Shown here: positions 1 to 7,655 of the stretch, piece after piece
How positions within the stretch are numbered: the stretch's first letter is position 1
Layout of the letters: every line of letters begins with the position of its first letter
Assembly (NCBI GenBank): GCA_002413355.1
Contig: DHWV01000076.1
Location: 1-43,470 of the forward strand
Origin: Desulfobulbaceae bacterium UBA5173
GTDB lineage: Bacteria; Desulfobacterota; Desulfobulbia; Desulfobulbales; Desulfobulbaceae
Direction: 5' to 3'
DNA: 43,470 bases
The notes under the pieces: generated by a model
Told to the model about the DNA's origin: nothing
Databases searched by the model: none
What the model saw: only the letters and a program-made list of their open reading frames with translations
Made by a program: the position numbers and the translations under genes

Positions 1-37
1 ACTTTATGCTGCTTCAGCTATATACCCAATCGCGGTG

Positions 38-280
38 TCACCCATAATCACCGAGGAACAGCTCATGGTACTCTTTCTCCTCTAAATGCTTGTGCAGCAT
101 TCCCGTCACCGTATCGACAAGCCGCATCATTTCCGCTTCCTCCAGACGGGGAATCAGAGCCTGTAGCAGCTCCTCCCGACTGAGAAGACGCAGGAAAAGA
201 GCAAGCGACCGCTCGTCAGTCGCCCGGTTCAAGCCAAAGCAGATCTGATCAAAGCCGGTGTCCGGCGACTGTCCGCTCAT
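38..280 (-). CDS. hypothetical 80-aa soluble protein
   Basis: I do not recognise this family. The predicted protein is short, acidic and largely helical, with no signal peptide, membrane segment or cysteine cluster beyond a single Cys. Its ATG overlaps the stop codon of yjbQ in an ATGA arrangement (277-280), so it is very probably translated by coupling to yjbQ and is the last gene of a three-gene minus-strand operon (lipoprotein, yjbQ, this gene). The coupling and a codon use like that of its neighbours are the main reasons to believe it is real. A link to the YjbQ reaction is only an inference from position. Confidence 0.6.
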   Translation of the reverse strand: MSGQSPDTGFDQICFGLNRATDERSLALFLRLLSREELLQALIPRLEEAEMMRLVDTVTGMLHKHLEEKEYHELFLGDYG

Positions 281-678
281 CCGGGCAGCACCTTCCAGAA
301 CACCTTGCGGCTCTTAGGGCCGTCGTATTCACAAAAAAAAACATGCTGCCATGTGCCAAGCCGCAGCTCGCCGCTGGCGATGATCATTGTAACCGAGCTG
401 CCGGTCAGCGTTGCCATCATGTGCGAGGGCGAGTTGCCTTCGGCGTGACGACAGGGATAGGACTGAGGGATCATTTTGCGGAAGAGACCGAGCATGTCCC
501 GCTGCACCGCCGGATCGCAGCCCTCGTTAATGGTCAGCCCAGCGGTGGTGTGCGGACAAAACAGGCAAAGCAGGCCTTCGGCGGTCTCCGCTGCCTTGAC
601 CACCTTCTGCGCCTGCTCAGTGATGTCCACAAACTCCATGTTGGAGTTTGTGGACACGGTGAAAAAACCTGAACACAT
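277..678 (-). CDS. yjbQ: YjbQ/UPF0047 family protein
   Basis: The 133-aa protein carries the family hallmarks in order: an N-terminal beta strand leading to FVDIT (about 16-20), PHTTAGLTINEG with the conserved His (about 42-53), EGNSPSHM with a second His (about 80-87), LGTWQ (about 107-111) and the EYDGPKSR tail. Its length matches the family. Members form trimers and have weak thiamine-phosphate synthase activity when assayed; the physiological role is not settled. The ATG at 678 shares one base with the stop of the upstream lipoprotein gene (TGATG), which supports this start; a second in-frame ATG at 639 lies in the loop of a perfect inverted repeat. The downstream 80-aa gene overlaps the stop. 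Confidence 0.9.
   Translation of the reverse strand: MCSGFFTVSTNSNMEFVDITEQAQKVVKAAETAEGLLCLFCPHTTAGLTINEGCDPAVQRDMLGLFRKMIPQSYPCRHAEGNSPSHMMATLTGSSVTMIIASGELRLGTWQHVFFCEYDGPKSRKVFWKVLPG
624..656. repeat. perfect 15-bp inverted repeat in the 5' end of yjbQ
   Basis: Arms at 624-638 (TGTCCACAAACTCCA) and 642-656 (its exact reverse complement) are separated by only three bases. In the yjbQ mRNA this forms a very stable hairpin over codons 8-18, with the second in-frame ATG in the loop. It could limit translation, or be a coincidence of codon choice. Confidence 0.85.
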
Positions 679-1118
679 CAGTTCTGGAGCTGCCAGTTGC
701 CATAGCTGTCGCGGCAGGCATTGCTGTAAGTCCGCTGGGTTTTACCCTCGATCACAGCGACAATCTCTGCCTTGCGGCAGGTCTGGTTGCTGGGGCCGGT
801 GTAGGCAGGCTGCGGAATTACTTGATACTGGTTGTGATTGTCCGGGTTGGTCCATGCAACCGGCTGGCCAGAAGGCGCGGTCTCATAGGCTCTGCTTAAC
901 TGCTGCTGGTCGTATTTGTCCATCTCGTTGCCGATGGCGTAGCCCAGCATTCCGCCGACCGCCGCACCAATCAATGTGGCACCGGTGTTGTGGCCGATGG
1001 CCTGCCCGGCAATCGCGCCTGCGGCTGCGCCGCCGGCAGCTCCAGTCTGCGCCTTGTTGGCACAGGCAGAAAACAGAAGAACGGAAAGTGCTGTAGCCAA
1101 GACGTGTGTTGTTTTCAT
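678..1118 (-). CDS. 17-kDa-antigen-type lipoprotein with glycine zipper
   Basis: Start chosen at the ATG at 1118, six bases after GGAG; a TTG frame start at 1130 lies inside that ribosome-binding site. The N-terminus is a lipoprotein signal peptide ending in the lipobox LLFSAC, so the mature protein should be lipidated on that Cys and sit in the outer membrane. It is followed by a glycine-zipper hairpin rich in GxxxG (about 25-63) and a C-terminal domain with the pattern W-NP ... P ... CR ... GK-Q ... ACR ... G-W that is typical of Rickettsia 17-kDa surface antigen homologues. The role in that family is poorly known; envelope integrity is usually suggested. First gene of the operon with yjbQ. 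Confidence 0.85.
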   Translation of the reverse strand: MKTTHVLATALSVLLFSACANKAQTGAAGGAAAGAIAGQAIGHNTGATLIGAAVGGMLGYAIGNEMDKYDQQQLSRAYETAPSGQPVAWTNPDNHNQYQVIPQPAYTGPSNQTCRKAEIVAVIEGKTQRTYSNACRDSYGNWQLQN

Positions 1119-1204
1119 CATATTCTCCAAAAAAATATGCTAAGTGGACGCAGGAGGCCGGACGCAGTGGAGCGGACGGCGGAAATCTGCTGAGAGCTGG
1201 CACG

Positions 1205-1234
1205 ATTATACCCCATGCCCTCTTTTCTTTTCAA
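1205..1234 (-). promoter_or_regulatory. sigma70-type promoter of the lipoprotein-yjbQ operon
   Basis: On the minus strand TTGAAA (1234-1229) and a perfect TATAAT (1210-1205) are separated by 18 bases. The start of transcription would fall near 1198, giving a leader of about 80 nt. The rest of the divergent gap up to 1398 shows nothing else I can name; no clear promoter was found for the plus-strand gene at 1411. Confidence 0.7.
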
Positions 1235-1410
1235 TCGGAATGCGTTTTTTCCGTGAAGAGAGTGCCGCCGTGAGAAAAAAACATTTAACTGACGCAGTTT
1301 TTCGGCTACTCTGAAATTCTGCGGCGACCGGAAACCAGCCCGGCTGATTTTCCCGCCGCTTTTTTCCATTCCGGCCAAAATCATGGCCAGCGCGATGCAA
1401 GGAGGCAACC

Positions 1411-3504
1411 GTGAGAGTGGGGATGGAACCCTTGTCCTTTGTCAGCTCCGCCTTGGCTGGACAGCTACTCAAGCGGCTGGGCCGCCTGACCGGAGACCGG
1501 GCGCAGGAGCTGAATCTGCTGCGGGATGAATTCGGCGATCCTGATGAGCTGGTCAGGTTTTATGTCGAACCGCACATGCAGGAGCGCAATCCGTCAGCCC
1601 GGCGCAGAAACGGTTTCCATCCCGCACCGCGCCAACCCGCCTTCGCCCTGCTCAACCGCTTTCTCGACGGCGGCCAGCCGCGCAGCCGCGACGGCAGCCA
1701 CCAGATGTTCCTTCTCGCTGAGGCGGGCGCGGGCAAAACCTCCCTGCTGCTGATGGTCAAACTGATGCAGTTGGCAGGATTCTGGCCAAACGGCTGCCGC
1801 TGCGAGCTGTTCCGGCTGGGCAGGGATAGTCTGGCGCAGATTGCCGCTGTGGATGGCAAATCAGACACCATCCTGCTGTTAGACGGCCTGAACGAGGACT
1901 GCGCCGCTCGGAACCGGATCGGCGGGCGGCTGCTGGAGCTGCTGGAGGCGGGCTGGGACTTCCGCCGGGTGATCATTGCCTGCCGCACACATTTTTTCCC
2001 GGATGTGATTTCAGTGCCTTCAGGCCATCTGATCATCCGGGGTTTGGCGGGCTACAACTGCCCTGTGCTGCATCTTTCCCCTTTGGATGACCGGCAGGTA
2101 CAGGAGCTGGTGCGCAGACGGCTGTCATGGAGCGGCAGCGGCTATCTCGGTCTCCAAAGTTTCGGCGCGGCCAAGCAGCGGACACGGGCCTTGCAGCTCC
2201 TTGATCAAATAGAGGAACTGCGGCAGCGGCCCCTGCTTCTTCAGCAAATTGAGACCTTGCTGGAAGCGGCGGACGAACGGCGGCACTGGAATTGCTACAC
2301 CCTGTATGAGGTGTTGCTCAAGCACTGGCTGGAACGCAAGCTGCGGGCCTTGCAGGAGCAGCATCAAACCGGTGTCCGCCTGCCGGAGCGGGCTGAGATG
2401 TTCAACGCTTGCGTCCGGGTGGCCCGCTGGCTGGAGGAGCAATGCTGTCAGGAAATTGCGGAAAAAGCCCTCTGGGAGTTGCTCTGCGAGGATGCCAACA
2501 CCTGCTGGTTAGACCGCTTTGAGCCGGATCACTGCTCCCTGTTCTGCAAAACCTCGGAGCGTACCTTCCGTTTCCGGCATCCCACCTTTCGTGAATTTCT
2601 CCTCGCCTATGCTTTGGTCAACGACCGTCAGCCGCTGCCTTTTTTGGTGCGGGCCACGGATCAGCTTGTCCGCTTTCTCGAGCTTGCAGGGGGAATGGAT
2701 CCGCATCGCTGTAGGTTAGACTTCTCCGGCTTCAATCTGCTCCGCTATGCCGACTGTCACGGCACCCTCTTTTTCTGGCAGGATCAGCTATCTCGCAAAG
2801 GCGGCAGACCGCCGCTGGCCGGGCCGGAAATGGTCATTCTGCCCGGAGGCCGCTTCCGCATGGGTGACATCGCAGGCCAAGGGCCAGAAAATGCCCATCC
2901 TGCCCACGAGGTGGAGCTGGATAGCTTCGGCATAGGCCGCTGTCCAGTCACGTTTGCTGACTTTGACGAATTCTGTTTGTCCACAGGCCGAGCGCGGCCC
3001 AAGGATGAAGGCTGGGGCCGCGACCGCAGGCCGGTGATCAACGTGAGCTGGCAGGATGCGACGGATTATTGCGAATGGCTGACCCGGCAGACTGGCAGAA
3101 ATTACCGTCTGCCCACCGAAGCCGAGTGGGAGTACGCCTGCCGAGCCGGGAGCAATGCCGCTTACTGTTTTGGCGATGACGAGGAGCAGCTTGACCGCTG
3201 GGCGTGGCATGTCCGCAATTCCGACCGGCAGACTCAGCCAGTCGGCGGCAGAGAGCCGAACGCCTGGGGACTGCACGACATGCACGGCAATGTGTGGGAG
3301 TGGTGCGGCGATTGGTATGCCAAAGATTTTTACACCGCCCATCCGCTGCGGAATCCGGCTGGTGCCGAACAAGGCGCAGGCCGAGTGCTGCGCGGCGGTT
3401 CGTGGGACAGCAGTGCCAAATTTGTCAGCTCATATTTTCGTTTTTGCCTCTCGCCTGGCTTGCGCATCGTCCGGGCGGGTTTCCGCGTCGCGCTGGGGGG
3501 ATGA
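1411..3504 (+). CDS. NACHT-type STAND ATPase fused to FGE-sulfatase/C-type-lectin domain; candidate DGR target
   Basis: GTG start at 1411, six bases after AAGGAGG (1399-1405). The 697-aa protein has an N-terminal helical region (1-95), a NACHT-like NTPase with Walker A AEAGAGKTS (103-111) and Walker B ILLLDGLNED (154-163), a helical winged region ending in RFRHPTFREFLLA (about 387-399), and an FGE-sulfatase fold from about 471 to the end (ILPGGRFRMGD, RLPTEAEWEYACRAG, GLHDMHGNVWEWC, RVLRGGSW, AGFRVA). STAND ATPases of this type are sensors that oligomerise on ligand binding. The FGE-like domain is probably a binding (lectin-like) rather than catalytic domain, since the paired active-site cysteines of true formylglycine-generating enzymes are not both kept. 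Residues 658-697 match the C-terminal variable region of DGR targets. No effector enzyme domain is visible. Monocistronic; it ends 28 bp from the convergent crcB. Confidence 0.88.
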   Translation: MRVGMEPLSFVSSALAGQLLKRLGRLTGDRAQELNLLRDEFGDPDELVRFYVEPHMQERNPSARRRNGFHPAPRQPAFALLNRFLDGGQPRSRDGSHQMFLLAEAGAGKTSLLLMVKLMQLAGFWPNGCRCELFRLGRDSLAQIAAVDGKSDTILLLDGLNEDCAARNRIGGRLLELLEAGWDFRRVIIACRTHFFPDVISVPSGHLIIRGLAGYNCPVLHLSPLDDRQVQELVRRRLSWSGSGYLGLQSFGAAKQRTRALQLLDQIEELRQRPLLLQQIETLLEAADERRHWNCYTLYEVLLKHWLERKLRALQEQHQTGVRLPERAEMFNACVRVARWLEEQCCQEIAEKALWELLCEDANTCWLDRFEPDHCSLFCKTSERTFRFRHPTFREFLLAYALVNDRQPLPFLVRATDQLVRFLELAGGMDPHRCRLDFSGFNLLRYADCHGTLFFWQDQLSRKGGRPPLAGPEMVILPGGRFRMGDIAGQGPENAHPAHEVELDSFGIGRCPVTFADFDEFCLSTGRARPKDEGWGRDRRPVINVSWQDATDYCEWLTRQTGRNYRLPTEAEWEYACRAGSNAAYCFGDDEEQLDRWAWHVRNSDRQTQPVGGREPNAWGLHDMHGNVWEWCGDWYAKDFYTAHPLRNPAGAEQGAGRVLRGGSWDSSAKFVSSYFRFCLSPGLRIVRAGFRVALGG
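3382..3501 (+). other. candidate DGR variable region (VR) at the 3' end of the NACHT-FGE gene
   Basis: The last 40 codons follow the scaffold GGSW-x3-A-K-x-V-x-S-x2-R-x3-SP-x2-R-x3-GFRVA seen in DGR-diversified lectin domains. At positions that are usually Asn in template repeats the codons are GAC, AGC, AGT, TTT, TAT, TTT, TTT, TGC, CTC, ATC and GTC. All end in C or T, as expected if they descend from AAC/AAT by changes at adenine only, and several put unusual hydrophobic residues on the predicted binding face. No reverse transcriptase or template repeat is in the window, so this would be a remote target or a relic. This is inference from pattern, not proof. Confidence 0.5.
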
Positions 3505-3532
3505 CCGAACCCGCTGTAACTCCGAACGAGAA

Positions 3533-3925
3533 TCATCGCCATATTCCTGCCGCAATCCGCCCCAGCCAGACCATACCCACGCCGAGCAGCACCTGCGATC
3601 CGGCATTGAGCAACGCGAGTTCTGGCTGTCCGGCGCGGAGCAAATTCAAAGTTTCGTTGCTGAAACTGGAAAAGGTGGTGAAGCCGCCCAACACGCCGAC
3701 GATCAACAAACTGCGGGCTTCAGTGGACAGCAGGGCGCGGTTGTCGGCTAGTGCGCTGAGAAAACCAATCAGCAGGCAGCCAATCACGTTTACCGTCATG
3801 GTGCCGAAAGGATAGACAATAGAACCGGATCGGTGCTGCACCCACGAGCTAACCAGAAAGCGCAGCACCGATCCGGCAAAACCGCCGCTGCCAATCAGCA
3901 GCAGATTGAGCAGGCTGGTGTTCAT
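3533..3925 (-). CDS. crcB: fluoride ion channel CrcB/FluC
   Basis: The 130-aa protein has four hydrophobic segments and the CrcB signatures GSGGFAGSVLRF (about 12-23), FGTMTVNVIGC (about 40-50) and GFTTFSSFSNE (about 80-90). FluC forms a dual-topology dimer in the inner membrane and exports fluoride. Its ATG overlaps the stop of the upstream AsmA-like gene (ATGA, 3922-3925), so the two are co-transcribed and coupled. No fluoride riboswitch was recognised upstream of the operon. It converges on the NACHT-FGE gene with a 28-bp gap and no obvious terminator hairpin. Confidence 0.93.
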   Translation of the reverse strand: MNTSLLNLLLIGSGGFAGSVLRFLVSSWVQHRSGSIVYPFGTMTVNVIGCLLIGFLSALADNRALLSTEARSLLIVGVLGGFTTFSSFSNETLNLLRAGQPELALLNAGSQVLLGVGMVWLGRIAAGIWR

Positions 3926-6900
3926 CGGCCAAAAATGCCGTCAATCAAGCCGGGTAGATTGGGCACAGCCTTTTCCAACTCTTTCGGCACCACCTTTTTC
4001 ACCTGTTCCTGCAACATCTGGTTAGCCGCGTGCCGTGCCGCTTGACTGACCAAATCAGAAGCCGCTTGCATCAGGGCTTCGGGATTATACACCGGCTTAT
4101 CTTTCGTCCCTTTGATTGGCACTTTCAGCGTTGCCCCTTTCAGCAGTTCATAACCCCGCTTGCCGACCAAATTTTTCGTCACCGGCACTTCCAAGACATA
4201 GTCCAAGCTGCCGTCAAAGCCGGATGAGCCGCTGAGAAGCATTTCCGAATCCGCAACGGTTATCTTAATCGGCGAGCAAGAAATCCGCCCTTTTTTGCCG
4301 TCGCAGCTCATGACTTTCTCTTTCAGATGGAGCTGCTGGCCGGACAGCCCAGCCATGTCAAGAATACCCGCCAATGCGCTGATCGGCTCCAGTAAGACGC
4401 TGCCCAGATCGAAGCGGAGGTTGAAATCCGCCTGATCCAGCCCTTTGCCGCCGATTGGCAGCGAAAGCCGCTCGGCTCGAACGCTGATGGTTCCGGCAGG
4501 CCGGGCAACTGCGCCGAGCAACGGATGAAAGCTCTTCAGCAAGCCATCAGAAAGTGCATCCGCCAGACTGACGTGATCCAATACCTGCTCCGGCGCGGCA
4601 AGGGTGAGCAGGGGCGGATTGCGGGTGTAGTCAATTTTGGGCGTGAACTGCACCGTGCCGCCGTTCAGGCCGCCTTTGAGAGCCGCGTTCATGATGCCCG
4701 ACTTCATCTCGGTTGCTGCCGACAGGCCGGTGATATTGATGCCCGACTTGCTGAAGGTGTCCGCATGAACCTTACCCGCGAAACGCAGATCAGCCTGAGG
4801 ATTTTTGCCGCTGAACGGATAATAAAGGCTGAATTTTTCTTTCTGCTTGCCTTCTGCCGTGATGCCGAGCGGATACATGCCGTTGACCACCGCCACTAAA
4901 TCGGCGAGGTCAGGCGTGGCCGCGCCTTCTAAAGCCAGATGCGGCGTTTTGCCGGACAGTTCCAGTTTGCCGTTTGACTGCACGGCCAGTGGCGGTGAGA
5001 GCAAGTCAAACGTAGTGAAGTAGATATCCCCGGCGGCAAGGTCGCCGTGCAGCTTGCTGCGGAATTCGGTCTTATCTCTAGCCGCCAAGAGGTTACCTTC
5101 TTTGCCAAACATGAAGCGGTCAAGGTCGATTTCCACAGAGCCGTTGCAGCTCTTGCCGTCCGGCTGACCGGTCAGTTCCGCGTTAAATGTGGCCATGCCG
5201 CCGAGCTTCTGCTCCGGCGCAAGCTTGCCAAGCTGCTGAAGCAGGCCGCCGAGCTTACTTAAATCAGAGGTGCCGCTGATCAGCACATTTTTTAGCAACG
5301 GCATAGGGTTGCGCTGCCAGTCCTCAACCGCGAGCTGCCGCAGCTTGATTTCAGCAAAACCGGAGCTGAAAGTCAAATCACGCAGGTTGAGGCGATGATT
5401 TTCCAAGTCAATCAGGCTGTTGCCGCCGCCTTCAGCAAAAAAAGCCGCCCGGCTGTCCGCCTCAACCAAAGGCCGTACCGCCTTATCCGTCGCTGGAGCC
5501 GCTTCCGGCTCGGCACTCAGGCGCAGCTCTGGCTCGCGGAACACCTTGCCGTTTTGATAGAAAATGAAATTCTTGATCTGGCTGTTCAGCTCGCGTAGCA
5601 CCACGCGGCTGTCCTCAGTATAGCCTGACGTGTGGAGATCAAATTCACCGGCCAGCGAGGTTTCCTCCTTCATCGCGCCGAACTTGTGCAGCAGCTCGAC
5701 CAGCTTGGCCAGCAGCAGCTTGCCTTGGATTTGATAGCCAGCGGAGATTTTGCCGTTTTTCCGGTAAATTCCGTCCAGCGAGCCGCTGACATTGCCCGGC
5801 CATGAGGACAGGTCAAAGGTCAATTGCGCCGCATCATTCGCGCTTTCCGGGAATTTGCCCGGCGCATTCAACTTGCCGCTGAAGCTGGCCTTGTGCGGCG
5901 GCAGCAGCTCCTTACCTTGGCGGGCCAAACGGCAATCGCTGATTGCCGCCTCGGCCTCTGCCTGATAGCGGTCGTTGCCGCTGTGCGCCAGTTGGAGCTG
6001 AAGCTGGAGCTTGCCGCCCGCATCCCAGCCGGAACGGAAAATTCGGTTGACCTCGCGCATGGTTTGGTCAAGATCAGCCCCGCCGGTGAGCGAAAACTGC
6101 TTCAGGTTGCCCTTGCCCTCGATATTGAGAAACGGCGCGGTGAGGGCAAGACGTTCCACCTCTGGCTCGTTGTTGGCTATGCTGCTGGTGAGCTGAAGAC
6201 GAAGCGGATGCTGCCACGAGAAGGATTCTGTGTTCTGCCGCCCAGTCAAACTGTCCACTGCTGCATCAGCAGCGATATGCAGTTTCCCGTTCGCCTTAGT
6301 CAGTTCGGCGGAAAGATTCAGCTCGCCTCGGTCAAGGCGGAGATCGTCCTGCACTTTAAGCAGATGCGGGAACTGGGCCAGCAGCAGGGCGAGGTCAATC
6401 CGGCCTTTGCCGCTGCCTTGAAAATTGTCGCCGCTGTAGGCGCATTGCAGCTCCAAGTTGCCGAAATCAGAATTTAGCTTCAGGATGGGAAACTGCCAGC
6501 CGCTGTTCTGCTGGCGCACGTCAAGATCAAGGGAAAGCTGACTGAAACGGGGATGATCCGCGCCCAGCGCACCGCCGCTGAAATCCGCCTCGCTCAACGA
6601 AAGCGGGCCGCTGATGCTCAGGCTGCCGTCTGTTGCGCCTTTCAGGCTGATGTCTGCTGAGAGCTTGCCGCTGCCTTGTGGCAGGCCATCTTTGCCCGGT
6701 TTGAGAGACAGAAAAGGCTTGGCCTGCACCTCATTCAGCTTGAGTTGCAATTCCGCCGCGCTCAGGCGGCCTTTGGCCAGCTCGGCAATTTTCGCCGTGC
6801 CAGAGAATGCTGCCTTGCCCTCTTGGCCGGTGTCGGCTGTCAGATCAAATTTGAGGCCGCCATTCGCCGCTTCGGCCTTGAGCGAGCCATTGTGAAGCAC

Positions 6901-7425
6901 GACCTGCGGCTGCTGTCCAGCTTGTGCGGTCTTCACCGTCAGTTTGCTGATCAGCAGATTGACCTGCATCGTGTTCAGAAAACTGCCCGCATCCTCTTTG
7001 GCTGATGTTGCCGCAGGCGGCGCGGCCTTGCCCGCATCTGTCGCCTGCACCCCGTTTGGAACGGTCTTGCCGTCTGCGGTAGGCTTGAGCGTGAGCAATA
7101 AGGTTGGCTCGCTGATGCTGATTTCACCGAGATGGATATGATCCGTCAGCAGCGGCCACAGCCCTTTATTGCCCCGCAGACCAGCGACATCCAGATGAAT
7201 GCCCTGCTTCTCGTCAACATAGGTCACGTTGGCGCAGTCCAAGCCCTGCTGCCAGCCAATGGAACAGCGTGCTGCGGACAGCTTGCCAGGAATGCTTGTA
7301 TTCAGCCGGGCCAAGACGAAATTTCTCACCCAGTCCGACGAGAGAAGGGCAGGGGACAGCAGCACTGCCCCCAGCAATGCGCCCGTGCCTGCTCCTGCCG
7401 CAATCAACAGTTTCTTCGTTTTCAC
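3922..7425 (-). CDS. AsmA-family inner-membrane-anchored protein
   Basis: Start placed at the GTG at 7425, preceded by AGGAG (7438-7434) with eight bases between; the open frame continues to 7542, but that extension lacks a plausible signal. The 1167-aa protein begins with a short basic stretch and one membrane helix (about 5-27), followed by a very long beta-rich body with Gly/Asp/Leu repeats of the AsmA/TamB type and a C-terminal domain containing KGATLKVPIKGTKDKPVYNP. AsmA-like proteins of this size (compare YhdP) are anchored in the inner membrane, span the periplasm and are linked to phospholipid transport to the outer membrane and its permeability. That role is inferred from the family. 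Heads the operon with crcB. Confidence 0.82.
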   Translation of the reverse strand: MKTKKLLIAAGAGTGALLGAVLLSPALLSSDWVRNFVLARLNTSIPGKLSAARCSIGWQQGLDCANVTYVDEKQGIHLDVAGLRGNKGLWPLLTDHIHLGEISISEPTLLLTLKPTADGKTVPNGVQATDAGKAAPPAATSAKEDAGSFLNTMQVNLLISKLTVKTAQAGQQPQVVLHNGSLKAEAANGGLKFDLTADTGQEGKAAFSGTAKIAELAKGRLSAAELQLKLNEVQAKPFLSLKPGKDGLPQGSGKLSADISLKGATDGSLSISGPLSLSEADFSGGALGADHPRFSQLSLDLDVRQQNSGWQFPILKLNSDFGNLELQCAYSGDNFQGSGKGRIDLALLLAQFPHLLKVQDDLRLDRGELNLSAELTKANGKLHIAADAAVDSLTGRQNTESFSWQHPLRLQLTSSIANNEPEVERLALTAPFLNIEGKGNLKQFSLTGGADLDQTMREVNRIFRSGWDAGGKLQLQLQLAHSGNDRYQAEAEAAISDCRLARQGKELLPPHKASFSGKLNAPGKFPESANDAAQLTFDLSSWPGNVSGSLDGIYRKNGKISAGYQIQGKLLLAKLVELLHKFGAMKEETSLAGEFDLHTSGYTEDSRVVLRELNSQIKNFIFYQNGKVFREPELRLSAEPEAAPATDKAVRPLVEADSRAAFFAEGGGNSLIDLENHRLNLRDLTFSSGFAEIKLRQLAVEDWQRNPMPLLKNVLISGTSDLSKLGGLLQQLGKLAPEQKLGGMATFNAELTGQPDGKSCNGSVEIDLDRFMFGKEGNLLAARDKTEFRSKLHGDLAAGDIYFTTFDLLSPPLAVQSNGKLELSGKTPHLALEGAATPDLADLVAVVNGMYPLGITAEGKQKEKFSLYYPFSGKNPQADLRFAGKVHADTFSKSGINITGLSAATEMKSGIMNAALKGGLNGGTVQFTPKIDYTRNPPLLTLAAPEQVLDHVSLADALSDGLLKSFHPLLGAVARPAGTISVRAERLSLPIGGKGLDQADFNLRFDLGSVLLEPISALAGILDMAGLSGQQLHLKEKVMSCDGKKGRISCSPIKITVADSEMLLSGSSGFDGSLDYVLEVPVTKNLVGKRGYELLKGATLKVPIKGTKDKPVYNPEALMQAASDLVSQAARHAANQMLQEQVKKVVPKELEKAVPNLPGLIDGIFGR

Positions 7426-7548
7426 CGCGTTCGCTCCTGTGTCAGAAAAAGAGAACAGTTTTGCTGCCCGGAGCTTGCCGCGAAAGCAGCAGCTTGTCAA
7501 CTCTGTTTTCTCGCTGGCTGAAAATCTGCGGCAGAAAGCCAAAATACG

Positions 7549-7578
7549 TTGACCGGCACGGCAGCGTTACCGTAAAAT
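7549..7578 (+). promoter_or_regulatory. sigma70-type promoter of the first CZB gene
   Basis: TTGACC (7549-7554) and TAAAAT (7573-7578) are 18 bases apart, upstream of the first CZB gene. Transcription would start near 7585, inside the Fur-like palindromic region. Confidence 0.55.
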
Positions 7579-7583
7579 TAATC

Positions 7584-7603
7584 TTGATAGGAATGATTCT
7601 CAA
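7584..7603 (+). promoter_or_regulatory. possible Fur-type metal-regulator site
   Basis: TTGATAGGAATGATTCTCAA lies just downstream of the -10 box. It shares AATGATTCTCA with many Fur boxes but matches the 19-bp consensus only at about half of its positions, so it is a weak candidate. A site at the transcription start would fit repression by a metal-loaded regulator. Confidence 0.25.
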
Positions 7604-7655
7604 GAAAAAAATGCTGTGCTCGTTTCAATCATGCACACCGTAGAGGAGGCAGATC

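Noticed and set aside
1411..3504. Active formylglycine-generating enzyme (sulfatase activator)
   Set aside because: The FGE-like domain is at the end of a NACHT ATPase, lacks the paired active-site cysteines and has no sulfatase gene nearby; a binding role is more likely.
3533..3925. Fluoride riboswitch for crcB
   Set aside because: crcB starts inside the preceding gene and no riboswitch core was recognised there or upstream of 7425.
5824..6477. Plus-strand frame of 217 residues opposite the AsmA-like gene
   Set aside because: Shadow frame in a long GC-rich gene; no domain and no ribosome site.
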